Both the position numbers and the translations under genes were made by a program. This document shows positions 1-6,941 of a stretch of 20,944 bases of DNA, piece by piece. Source of the stretch: Pseudomonadota bacterium (lineage in GTDB: Bacteria > Pseudomonadota > Alphaproteobacteria > Rhizobiales > Beijerinckiaceae). The stretch's first letter is position 1, and every line of letters starts with the position of its first letter. The stretch lies in contig JAFAEL010000203.1 of NCBI GenBank assembly GCA_023423995.1, positions 1 through 20,944 of the forward strand, in the 5' to 3' direction. Under the pieces are notes generated by a model, which saw nothing but the letters and a program-made list of their open reading frames with translations, ran no database searches and had not been told where the DNA came from.

Positions 1-66
1 CAGCCCGGCCTGCTGCTCCTTCAGGATGCCGATGATCTGCTCCTCGCTGAACCGGCTCTTCTTCAT
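1..66 (-). CDS. IS3-family transposase OrfA, N-terminal fragment
   Basis: The first 22 codons are visible, beginning MKKSRFSEEQIIGILKEQ, which is the classic start of the helix-turn-helix OrfA protein of IS407-like IS3 elements. OrfA recognises the element ends and is normally joined to the OrfB integrase by programmed frameshifting. A ribosome site AGGAG lies about 8 bases before the ATG at 66, and the terminal repeat of the element is 42 bases further out, as expected for IS3. The gene is cut by the window edge, so nothing can be said about its completeness. Confidence 0.88.
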   Translation of the reverse strand, partial: MKKSRFSEEQIIGILKEQQAGL

Positions 67-107
67 CGTCCGTCTCCTGCTCGACGGACCCTAGCTCAGA
101 GCGAGGG

Positions 108-127
108 CATTTCAGGGGGCAAGGTCA
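108..127. repeat. Terminal inverted repeat of the IS3-family element
   Basis: On the minus strand the element starts TGACCTTGCCCCCTGAAATG. The run of five C after TGACCTTG is characteristic of IS407-group ends. Only one of the two ends is in the window, so the matching partner cannot be compared. Confidence 0.72.
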
Positions 128-179
128 TAAACAGCCGGATTGGGTCGGGAGCGGGAGTAAGCCGAGCCTAGCAGCGAAC

Positions 180-193
180 GTCCGCTTTCTGGC
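180..193 (+). repeat. Dispersed intergenic motif, copy 1 (GTCCGCTTTCTGGC)
   Basis: A 14-base motif close to GTCCGCTTTCGGGC occurs three times in this window, each time in a gap between genes (180, 9551 and 20595). This copy lies between the IS end and the 3' end of the TetR gene and differs from the consensus at one base. It is preceded by CGAAC, close to the CGAAT before the copy at 20595. Its function is unknown to me. Confidence 0.5.
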
Positions 194-254
194 AAGTGCC
201 CAATGTCCGGAACTGGCGCGGAGCCGAACGATTTCATCTGCAATTGGCCTGTAG

Positions 255-890
255 TTACGGTCGGGGTTTCGCAAATCCAGAACCTAGTAGGGTCAGGAAA
301 GCACGCGTAATCTCGTCCGGAGTGTTCGGCCCCGTCTCTCGATACCAGAGCGGAATCCAGTTAACGGCCCCGAGCGCGAACAGCGTCGCAAGCTTGGGGT
401 CGCATTCGACAATGCTCCCGTCCGCCACCCCCTCCCGGATAAGGTCCGCCGTCGCAGCACTGATCCGCGCCCGCCTTGCGACGACCTCGTCGCGCTGACC
501 AGGCGCGAGCGAATCAACGTCCGTCAGGACAGGACAGGTGCCGAAATCCCCGAAGATCCCACGCATGTAGCGGTCGAGATAGGTCGCCAACCTCTCGAAC
601 CCGCTTCCTCCATGAGCCTGAGCAAGGGCGAGCCCAGCCTCGCCATGGTCCATAGCAAGCTGGTGACAGCGATATAATACCTCCTGCTTGCTCCTGAAGT
701 ACTGATAGAGCGTCGGCTTCGACACGCCCAGGGCGGCAGCAACATCGTCCATTGATGTATTCGCAAATCCTCGTCGATTGAACGCCTGCGCGGCCACGCG
801 AAGAACGGCATCTTGCTTTCTTCTTCGCTGATCGGCGCGGTCGAATGCGCTTCGGGCATCCCGTGCTGTTTGGGTCGTCTCGTCAGACAC
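255..890 (-). CDS. TetR/AcrR-family transcriptional regulator
   Basis: This 211-residue protein has the TetR layout. The N-terminal DNA-binding domain has its helix-turn-helix at about residues 44-68, with the hallmark stretch MDDVAAALGVSKPTLYQYF followed by SKQEVL. A helical ligand-binding domain follows and is not recognisable at sequence level. Such proteins usually repress a neighbouring operon until a small ligand binds. I chose a GTG start at 890 because GAGG lies six bases upstream; the same frame stays open much further upstream, but that part is antisense to the ligase gene. It is divergent from the acyl-CoA ligase operon, and a perfect inverted repeat lies between them, so autoregulation and control of that operon are likely. 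The inducer may be a CoA ester or the imported acid, which is inference. Confidence 0.9.
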   Translation of the reverse strand: MSDETTQTARDARSAFDRADQRRRKQDAVLRVAAQAFNRRGFANTSMDDVAAALGVSKPTLYQYFRSKQEVLYRCHQLAMDHGEAGLALAQAHGGSGFERLATYLDRYMRGIFGDFGTCPVLTDVDSLAPGQRDEVVARRARISAATADLIREGVADGSIVECDPKLATLFALGAVNWIPLWYRETGPNTPDEITRAFLTLLGSGFAKPRP

Positions 891-945
891 TTTGAGCCTC
901 AAGCAGTTCCGGTGCAGGCCCTGAAAGGAGCAGCCGCGGAGAGGG

Positions 946-974
946 TTGCTTCTGACTCTACCGGCGGCTAACCT
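946..974 (+). promoter_or_regulatory. Possible sigma-70-like promoter of the acyl-CoA ligase operon
   Basis: TTGCTT (946-951) and TAACCT (969-974) are separated by 17 bases in the divergent gap before the ligase gene. The match to consensus is partial: four of six bases at -35 and three of six at -10. If it is real, transcription would begin just upstream of the inverted repeat at 994-1009, so a bound repressor would block the start of elongation. Confidence 0.28.
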
Positions 975-993
975 GACGGGGAAGAAAAGATGA

Positions 994-1009
994 CCTACTC
1001 GAGAGTAGG
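994..1009. promoter_or_regulatory. Inverted-repeat operator candidate for the TetR regulator
   Basis: CCTACTC-GA-GAGTAGG is a perfect inverted repeat with 7-base arms and a 2-base centre, giving a 16-base site. Its size and symmetry fit binding by a TetR dimer. It lies in the 132-base divergent gap, 13 bases before the ligase ATG and next to its ribosome site. A further GTAGG half-like element follows at 1013-1017. Binding by the adjacent regulator is inferred from position only. Confidence 0.6.
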
Positions 1010-1022
1010 CAGGTAGGAAACG

Positions 1023-2543
1023 ATGTCCCTCGCGCAGGCGCTCGTGTCGATATCCCGGCTCCAGCCGGAGCGCCCGGCCGTGACCGAAGGCGACCGGACC
1101 TGGTCCTATGACGCCTTCACCAAACGGGTCTGCACCCTCGCGGGCGGGCTGCAGCGGTCGGGGCTCCGACCCGGCGATCGCGTCGTGCTGTGGATGGAGA
1201 ACTGCTCGGAGTTTCTGGAGATCCTCTACGCCTGCTGGGCGGCCGGCCTCTGTGCCGTCCCGACGAACGCCAAGCTGCACGAGCGGGAAGTCGAACACAT
1301 CGCGGGCGATTGCGGTGCGCGGATCCTCTTCACGACGCAAGGGCTTGCCGAAGGCGGAGCTTCTCTCAGCCTGGGCTCGTCCTGCCGCGTGATCTGCGCC
1401 GGCACGGCAGACCATGCAAGGCTGCTGAAGGGCGAGCCGATCGCGCCCGTCGAGGTCGGACAGGACGACCTCGCCTGGATCTTCTACACGAGCGGAACGA
1501 CAGGGCGTCCCAAGGGCGCGATGCTGAGCCATCGCAACCTGCTCGCCATGAGCCTGCGCTACCTCGCGGATATCGACACGCTCACGCCGGCCGACGTGAA
1601 GCTTCACACCGCGCCGCTGTCGCACGCATCGGGCCTCTACAGCCTCCCCTTCTTCCTGAAGGGAGCCCAGAACGTGGTGCTCCCCGGCTTCGATGTCGAA
1701 GCGATCGCCGACATGCTCACCAAGTACGACAAGGTGACGATGTTCGCGGCGCCGACCATGCTGACCCGCCTCGTGAACAGTCCTCTCGTCGCCGGTATCG
1801 ACCCCTCGCGGATCCGGACCATCTATTATGGCGGTGGGCCGATGTATGTCGCGGATCTGGAAAGGGCCGTCGAGATCTTTGGGCCGCGCCTGTACCAGAT
1901 CTACGGACAGGGCGAATCCCCGATGACGATCACGGGCCTCGACCAGGCCGGGCACGTGTCGCAGGAGGGGCCCCCGCTTCAGCAGCGCCTTGCTTCCTGT
2001 GGCTTGCCGAGAACCGGCGTACGGGTGCGTGTGGTCGACGAGGACGATCGCGACCTGCCTCCGGGCGAGGTGGGCGAGGTCATCACCCAGAGCGACTGCA
2101 TGATGTCAGGCTATTGGGGGAATCCCGAGGCATCCGCGGCGGCCCTGCGGGGCGGCTGGCTTCATACGGGCGATCTCGGCAGCCTCGACGAGCGGGGCTA
2201 CCTGACACTCCGCGACCGCTCGAAGGACATGATCATCAGCGGGGGAACGAACATCTACCCGCGCGAGATCGAGGAAGTGCTGCTGCGCCATGCCGGCCTC
2301 CTCGAGGCATCCGTCATAGGCCGGCCGCATCCGGATTGGGGCGAGGAGGTCGTTGCGTTCGTCGTTGCAAGAGACGGCGTCACCGTTACCGAGAGCGAAC
2401 TCGATCAGCTCTGCCTCGACAACATCGCGCGCTTCAAGCGGCCGAAGCATTACCGCTTCATCGATCGGCTGCCGAAGAACAACTACGGCAAGGTCCTCAA
2501 GACCGATCTGCGCCAGCGTCTCGCGCAGGAGAGCACGCCATGA
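1023..2543 (+). CDS. AMP-dependent acyl-CoA synthetase/ligase (acyl-adenylate-forming family)
   Basis: This 506-residue enzyme belongs to the ANL superfamily: it adenylates a carboxylic acid with ATP and passes it to CoA. The phosphate-binding loop YTSGTTGRPKG is at residues 155-165, the A5-type motif YGQGES at 294-299, and HTGD (Asp383) contacts the ribose. The hinge and A8 region is at about 397-420 (SGGTNIYPREIEEVL), and the catalytic lysine is Lys490 in NNYGK. Length and motif order are complete. A ribosome site (AGGTAGGA) precedes the ATG, and the stop overlaps the thiolase start as ATGA. The substrate cannot be read from sequence. The importer in the same operon suggests a short or medium, perhaps branched or aromatic, acid taken up from outside. 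It is the first gene of the operon. Confidence 0.93.
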   Translation: MSLAQALVSISRLQPERPAVTEGDRTWSYDAFTKRVCTLAGGLQRSGLRPGDRVVLWMENCSEFLEILYACWAAGLCAVPTNAKLHEREVEHIAGDCGARILFTTQGLAEGGASLSLGSSCRVICAGTADHARLLKGEPIAPVEVGQDDLAWIFYTSGTTGRPKGAMLSHRNLLAMSLRYLADIDTLTPADVKLHTAPLSHASGLYSLPFFLKGAQNVVLPGFDVEAIADMLTKYDKVTMFAAPTMLTRLVNSPLVAGIDPSRIRTIYYGGGPMYVADLERAVEIFGPRLYQIYGQGESPMTITGLDQAGHVSQEGPPLQQRLASCGLPRTGVRVRVVDEDDRDLPPGEVGEVITQSDCMMSGYWGNPEASAAALRGGWLHTGDLGSLDERGYLTLRDRSKDMIISGGTNIYPREIEEVLLRHAGLLEASVIGRPHPDWGEEVVAFVVARDGVTVTESELDQLCLDNIARFKRPKHYRFIDRLPKNNYGKVLKTDLRQRLAQESTP

Positions 2544-3703
2544 GAGACGTCCTGATCGCCGGGATCGGTTCCACGACCTTCGGCAAGCACCCCGACAGGG
2601 AGATCCAGGCGCTTGCCGTGGGCGCCGCCAATGCCGCGATCCTCGAAAGCGGGCTCGATCGCGGCGAGATCGGCGCGCTCTATCTCGGCAATTTCGTCTC
2701 CGGACCGTTGACTGGTCAGGAGGTTCTGGCCGGGCTGGTTGCCGACGGGCTCGGGCTCGGCCAGATCCCCTGCACCAAGGTCGAAGGCGCCTGTGCGTCT
2801 GGCGGCATCGCGTTCCGGCACGCCTATCTGGCGGTCGCATCCGGGCTCTGCGACGCGGCCCTGGCCGTGGGGGTCGAGAAGATGACCCATGCGGACACCG
2901 CGACGACCACCGCAGCGCTGAACTGCGCCATGGACAACCGGAGCGACGGGGTCAGCGGGCTGACCTTTCCCGGCCTGTTCGGCCTCGCTTGGCACATCCA
3001 TGCCGAGCGCTACGGCACGACGCGGGAACAGGTCTCTGCGGTCGTGACGAAGAACAAGGCCAACGGCCTGCTCAATCCCCTCGCGCAGATGGGCGCGACC
3101 ATCGGGGCGGATCAGATCGCGCAATCGCCGCTGATCTGCGATCCGCTGCGGCTCTTCGATTGCTGCCCGACCAGCGACGGCGCCGCCGCTGTGCTGCTCG
3201 TGGCAGGCGACCGCCGCGGCGCGATCGCCGCGCCTCCCGTCAGGGTCAGGGCCTCAGCCCAGACACGGGGCAGCGCGCGGATCGCCGGCCACGCGGATCT
3301 CTGCACGTTCGATGCCACCGTCGCGGCCGCTCAGGAGGCGTACCGGCAGGCCGGCCTCACGGCTTCCGATGTCGACTTCGTCGAGTTGCACGACTGCTTC
3401 TCGATTGCGGAGATCCTGGACAGCGAGGATCTCGGCGTCATTCCGCGCGGACATGGGGCTGCCTATGCCTCGGAGGGCCGGACGCGGGTCGGCGGCGACC
3501 GTCCGATCAACCCGAGCGGCGGCCTGCTGTCCAAGGGCCACCCGGTCGGGGCCACCGGCATCGGGCAGATCTACGAAAGCGTCCTGCAGCTCCGTGGCAC
3601 CCACCCGAACCAAGTCCGCGACGCCCGTATCGGCCTCACGCACAATCTCGGCGGTACCGGCGTGGCCTGCACGGTGAACATCCTGGAGCGGCTGGATGCC
3701 TGA
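2540..3703 (+). CDS. Thiolase-family protein, SCP2-type (acyl-CoA acyltransferase)
   Basis: The 387-residue protein has the thiolase fold of the SCP2/archaeal type. The nucleophile Cys85 sits in EGACASGG, and the catalytic histidines are His284 in ELHDCFSIAE and His334 in SKGHPVGATG. The NPSGG turn precedes the latter. All residues needed for thiolytic cleavage are present. This distinguishes it from the related Ltp2-type steroid aldolases that lose the cysteine. It would cleave a 3-ketoacyl-CoA with CoA, or run the reverse Claisen condensation. It overlaps the ligase by 4 bases and the DUF35 gene by 8. Thiolases of this class often need a zinc-ribbon/OB partner, which is exactly the next gene. 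An upstream extension of the frame lies inside the ligase gene and is rejected. Confidence 0.9.
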   Translation: MRDVLIAGIGSTTFGKHPDREIQALAVGAANAAILESGLDRGEIGALYLGNFVSGPLTGQEVLAGLVADGLGLGQIPCTKVEGACASGGIAFRHAYLAVASGLCDAALAVGVEKMTHADTATTTAALNCAMDNRSDGVSGLTFPGLFGLAWHIHAERYGTTREQVSAVVTKNKANGLLNPLAQMGATIGADQIAQSPLICDPLRLFDCCPTSDGAAAVLLVAGDRRGAIAAPPVRVRASAQTRGSARIAGHADLCTFDATVAAAQEAYRQAGLTASDVDFVELHDCFSIAEILDSEDLGVIPRGHGAAYASEGRTRVGGDRPINPSGGLLSKGHPVGATGIGQIYESVLQLRGTHPNQVRDARIGLTHNLGGTGVACTVNILERLDA

Positions 3704-4034
3704 GGCACCCATCGAGTTCGAAGGGCTCCGCTGCCGGGCCTGCGGCACGCTCGACCCCGGGCCGCGCGAGCTCTGCGCGGCCTGCCATTCGGCGGAGCTC
3801 GATCCCTGCAAGGTCGCGGGGAGCGGCTCGCTGGTCTCGTGGACCACGATCCGACGTGCTCCGACGCGCTTCAAGGGGCAGGCGCCCTACACGATCGCGG
3901 TCGTGGATCTCGACGCGGGAGTGCGGGTCACGGGTCGCCTGCGCGGCGACCTCGAGAGGCTGAAGGTCGGGTCGCCGGTCGCGGCGGTGGCGCTGGAGAG
4001 CGGCGCCTACATGTTCGAGGAGACAAGAGTTTGA
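3696..4034 (+). CDS. Zn-ribbon/OB-fold protein (DUF35, thiolase partner)
   Basis: This 112-residue protein starts with a rubredoxin-like zinc ribbon: Cys13, Cys16, Cys27 and Cys30, in a C-X2-C-X10-C-X2-C pattern. An OB-fold segment follows at about residues 40-108. This is the DUF35 architecture. Known members bridge or channel acyl groups between thiolase-fold enzymes and neighbouring enzymes such as HMG-CoA synthase or hydratases. Its start lies within the last codons of the thiolase gene (8-base overlap) and its stop overlaps the hydratase TTG start, so production should be coupled to both. The most likely role is a structural or CoA-binding subunit of a thiolase complex, by family analogy. 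Confidence 0.88.
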   Translation: MPEAPIEFEGLRCRACGTLDPGPRELCAACHSAELDPCKVAGSGSLVSWTTIRRAPTRFKGQAPYTIAVVDLDAGVRVTGRLRGDLERLKVGSPVAAVALESGAYMFEETRV

Positions 4035-4825
4035 GCGACATTCAGTACGAGCAGCACGGGCCGGTCGCGCTGATCCGGATCAACCGTGCCGAGCGGATGA
4101 ACTCGCTCGACTTCGCGGCAAACGACGCGCTCGTCGACGCCTGGCGCCGCTTCGATGCCGACGACGCCGCGCGCGTGGCCGTGATAACGGGTGCCGGCGA
4201 CAAGGCGTTCTGCGCCGGTGCCGACCTGAAGACCTACACGATCGACTTCGCGAACCGCCCTGCCCCCGAGTTCCGCCAGCGCTATACGGACGGGCCCGGC
4301 TTCGGCGGCATCACCCGCAACTTCGATATCGGCAAGCCGATCGTCGCGGCCGTGAACGGCTTTGCGATCTCCGGCGGCTTCGAGCTCGCGCTCGCCTGCG
4401 ACATCCGCTTCTGCTCGCCGAACGCCGAGTTCGCCCTTCAGGACGTGAAGTGGGGCTTCCACGCCTGCGATGGCGGCCTCATTCGCCTGCCGCAGATCGT
4501 GGGCCTCGGCCATGCGATGGAGATCGTGCTGTCCGGGGACCGCGTCGACGCCGAGCACGCTTATCGCATCGGTCTCGTGAACCGGATCCACCCAGCCGAC
4601 CAGTTGCTCGAGAAGAGCATGGACTACGCAGCGCGCCTCGCCAGCCGGGCGCCACTGCCTCAACGCTTCGCCAAGGACGTCATGCGGCGCTCGGTCGGCA
4701 TGACGCTCGACGAAGCCCTCCGGCTCGAATCCCGATCCTTCTACGATCTCGGCGGAACAGAGGACATCCGCGAAGGAACGACGGCGTTTCGCGAAAAGCG
4801 GGACGCGCAGTTCAAGGGCCGCTGA
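4031..4825 (+). CDS. Enoyl-CoA hydratase/isomerase (crotonase family)
   Basis: This is a 264-residue crotonase-fold protein. The first oxyanion-hole element is CAGADLK at about 61-67. The second is SGGFELALACD at 114-124, which includes Glu118, the counterpart of the first catalytic glutamate of mammalian crotonase. At the second catalytic position, normally Glu, this protein has Asp138 (ALQDVKWG), so the reaction may differ from simple hydration. I chose the TTG start at 4031 because GAGGAG lies 8 bases upstream; the TTGA overlap with the DUF35 stop couples translation. Possible roles are hydration of an unsaturated acyl-CoA, isomerisation, or opening of a cyclic acyl-CoA. Family membership is certain, the reaction is not. 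Confidence 0.9.
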   Translation: MSDIQYEQHGPVALIRINRAERMNSLDFAANDALVDAWRRFDADDAARVAVITGAGDKAFCAGADLKTYTIDFANRPAPEFRQRYTDGPGFGGITRNFDIGKPIVAAVNGFAISGGFELALACDIRFCSPNAEFALQDVKWGFHACDGGLIRLPQIVGLGHAMEIVLSGDRVDAEHAYRIGLVNRIHPADQLLEKSMDYAARLASRAPLPQRFAKDVMRRSVGMTLDEALRLESRSFYDLGGTEDIREGTTAFREKRDAQFKGR

Positions 4826-4861
4826 CAATCACACATACAATGAACAAAGGGAGGGAATAGG

Positions 4862-5998
4862 ATGGTTCGCAGCACTTGCAAGGTCGCGCTTGCCGTCGCG
4901 GCATTCGCCGTGGCCGGCTCGGCCCTAGCGCAGGAGACGGTGAAGGTCGGGGTGGTCGAAGGCCTGAGCGGCCCGCCGGCCATCACGGATTTCGGCGATT
5001 CCTACCTTCAGGGCCTCAAGGCGGCCCTGAAGGATTATCAGGCAAAGGGCGGCAAGACGAAGATCGAGCTCGTGGTCTACGACGACGAAGCGAACCCCCA
5101 GCGCGCAGTCTCGGTCGTCCAGCGCCTCGTGCAGAACGACCGCGTGCCAATCGTGGTCGGTACCGTCAGCAGCGGAAACGTTCTCGCCTTCGCGCCGATC
5201 CTACAGCGTGCCGGCGTCCCGCTTGTCGCCGGCCCGTCTATCGCCACCAACATCACGACGCAGTTCATCGACCAGAAGCCCAGCTTCATCTTCCGGTGCT
5301 CGATGGTGGAAAAGTTCCAGATCGAGGCGATCCTCGACTGGGGGGTGAAGAAGTTCGGCAAGATCGGGCTCGTTCACTCGACCACCGGCTACGGCAGCGT
5401 TTCCGCCAAGGAGATCGAGGCCGGTCTCAAGGCCCGCGGCAAGGAGCTCGTCGCGATCGAGGCGGCGGCGCCCGGCGTCAACGACCTCACCCCGCAGATG
5501 ATCAAGATGCGCGATGCGGGAGCCGAGCTCGTTCTCAACTTCCACGAGTCCTTCGAGCTCGTCTATCGCCCCATGGCGCGGCTGAACTACCGGCCGGTCA
5601 TCGCCGGCAATTGGGGCCTCTCCTCGCTCAAGGTGGAGCAGATCGTCGGACGTGAGGCGATCGAGGGCACCGTGATGGGCCAGGCACTCGATCTCGCCGA
5701 TCCGAAAGCCAAGGCCTTCGACGAGCGCATGCGCAAGGAATACGGTGCCGACTACCGCTGGCCCGTTCTCGTGGCCCTCGGCTACGATGCCGGCCAGATC
5801 GTCTTCAAGGCCGTCGACAAGGTCGGCAAGAGCGACCCGAAAGCCATCCGCGACGCGCTCGAAACCATCGACGGCATCGAGGCGATCTCGGCGACGCCAT
5901 CCAAGCCCTACTCCCCCACGGATCACGAGTGTCTCGACAAGGAGCACGTATTCCTGGGTGTGTGGAAGGGCGGCCAGGTCGTCCGGCTCGAGCCCTAA
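4862..5998 (+). CDS. ABC transporter substrate-binding protein (branched-chain amino-acid/amide type)
   Basis: The 378-residue protein has a signal peptide of 23 residues ending ALA before QETVKVG, giving a soluble periplasmic protein with no lipobox. The rest follows the type I periplasmic-binding fold of LivJ/LivK-like proteins: an early GLSGPPA loop, QRLVQNDRVPIVVGTVSSG at the hinge and ligand loop, and a lobe with STTGYGSV. It would capture a ligand in the periplasm and deliver it to the LivH and LivM permease. A good ribosome site (GGGAGGGA) precedes the ATG, and a 36-base gap separates it from the hydratase. This family also binds aromatic acids, amides and other carboxylates. With a CoA ligase in the operon, a carboxylic acid is more likely than leucine. 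Confidence 0.9.
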   Translation: MVRSTCKVALAVAAFAVAGSALAQETVKVGVVEGLSGPPAITDFGDSYLQGLKAALKDYQAKGGKTKIELVVYDDEANPQRAVSVVQRLVQNDRVPIVVGTVSSGNVLAFAPILQRAGVPLVAGPSIATNITTQFIDQKPSFIFRCSMVEKFQIEAILDWGVKKFGKIGLVHSTTGYGSVSAKEIEAGLKARGKELVAIEAAAPGVNDLTPQMIKMRDAGAELVLNFHESFELVYRPMARLNYRPVIAGNWGLSSLKVEQIVGREAIEGTVMGQALDLADPKAKAFDERMRKEYGADYRWPVLVALGYDAGQIVFKAVDKVGKSDPKAIRDALETIDGIEAISATPSKPYSPTDHECLDKEHVFLGVWKGGQVVRLEP

Positions 5999-6034
5999 GC
6001 GACCCGCTCAGCCCCCTTACCGAGCCGGCCTGCC

Positions 6035-6931
6035 ATGTCATTGACCAACGCTCTTCAGCTGCTCGTGAGCGGCGTCGCCATGGGCGCGATCTACACGCTC
6101 ACGGCGAAGGGGCTGTTCATCGCGCACTTGGCGACACACCGGCTCAATTTCGGCCAAGGCGACTTCCTGATGGTGGGCGCTTTCGTGTCGATGGGGCTCA
6201 TGCTCGCGGGGGTTCCCGCCCCTGTGGTGCTCGTGGCGGTGCTCGTCGCCATGAGCATCCTCGGCTACCTGCTCGAGCGGATCGCCATCCGGCCGCTCGA
6301 TCGCGGAGGCGACCAGACCGGCGGCTATGCCTGGGTGCTCACGACGGCCGGCGTCGCGCTGATCCTTCAGAATGTCGTCGAGCTGTACTGGGGGAAGTCG
6401 GCCCAATATGCGCCGCCCATCTTCTCCCAGACGCGCGACGTCGTCGTCCAGGTCGCGGGGGTGGGCATCTTCGTGGAGGAGATCGCCATCATCGTCGCCG
6501 CCTTCGCGATCGTGGCGCTCTTCTACGTCTTCCTGTTCCGCAGCCGCTGGGGCAAGGCGATCTATGCGGTCGCGTTCAATCAGGATGCCGCGGCGCTCCT
6601 CGGCGTGAACGTCCGCGCGACCGTCATCCTCGTCTTCGTGCTCGCGGCGCTGCTCGCCGGAATCTCCGGCTTCCTGGTCGGGCCGCTCGTCTCGGTGAAC
6701 CCGCGTATGGGCCTCGTCTTCACCATCAAGGCGCTCGCGGTCGCGTCGATCGGCGGCTTCGCCAACCCGCTCGGGATTCTGGCCGGCGGCATCCTGTTCG
6801 GCGTCGCCGAGGCATTCTCGAACTACTGGGACAGTGATTTCGGCGATCTCTATCCGCTGATCGCAGTGCTGGCCCTTCTCGCATTCAAGCCGGCCGGGCT
6901 GTTCAGCCAGCGCGCCGCGGACGTCCGCTGA
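6035..6931 (+). CDS. livH: Branched-chain amino-acid-type ABC transporter permease LivH
   Basis: This hydrophobic protein of 298 residues has about eight membrane segments and the LivH signatures GAIYTLTAKGLF and LNFGQGDFLMVGAF near the N-terminus. A later cytoplasmic coupling stretch reads GKAIYAVAFNQDAAALLGVN. It forms half of the inner-membrane channel with the LivM domain of the next gene. It starts 36 bases after the binding-protein gene, with no strong ribosome site visible. The permease family assignment is firm; the liv symbol denotes family, not proven leucine transport. Confidence 0.9.
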   Translation: MSLTNALQLLVSGVAMGAIYTLTAKGLFIAHLATHRLNFGQGDFLMVGAFVSMGLMLAGVPAPVVLVAVLVAMSILGYLLERIAIRPLDRGGDQTGGYAWVLTTAGVALILQNVVELYWGKSAQYAPPIFSQTRDVVVQVAGVGIFVEEIAIIVAAFAIVALFYVFLFRSRWGKAIYAVAFNQDAAALLGVNVRATVILVFVLAALLAGISGFLVGPLVSVNPRMGLVFTIKALAVASIGGFANPLGILAGGILFGVAEAFSNYWDSDFGDLYPLIAVLALLAFKPAGLFSQRAADVR

Positions 6932-6941
6932 GGTGACCGGA

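Larger units (their letters stand above)
1..127 (-). mobile_element. End of an IS3-family (IS407-like) insertion sequence, truncated by window edge
   Basis: The minus strand carries the start of an IS3-type OrfA, and just outside it lies a terminal sequence that reads, from the outside in, TGACCTTGCCCCCTGAAATG. This matches the TGA-C-TGCCCCC type of end known from the IS407 group of IS3. The element therefore ends at base 127 and the rest, including the OrfB integrase, lies to the left of the window. Whether the copy is intact and whether a short target duplication flanks it cannot be seen. Confidence 0.8.

Noticed and set aside
891..1955. Upstream extension of the TetR reading frame, antisense to the ligase gene
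   Set aside because: The frame stays open for over 1 kb on the minus strand but runs antisense to a clear ligase gene. The residues have no recognisable domain, and a GTG with a ribosome site stands at the true TetR start.
1190..2539. Long plus-strand frame before the thiolase
   Set aside because: It overlaps the ligase in another frame, is Arg/Ala/Pro-rich and matches no family; the thiolase starts at the ATGA overlap at 2540.
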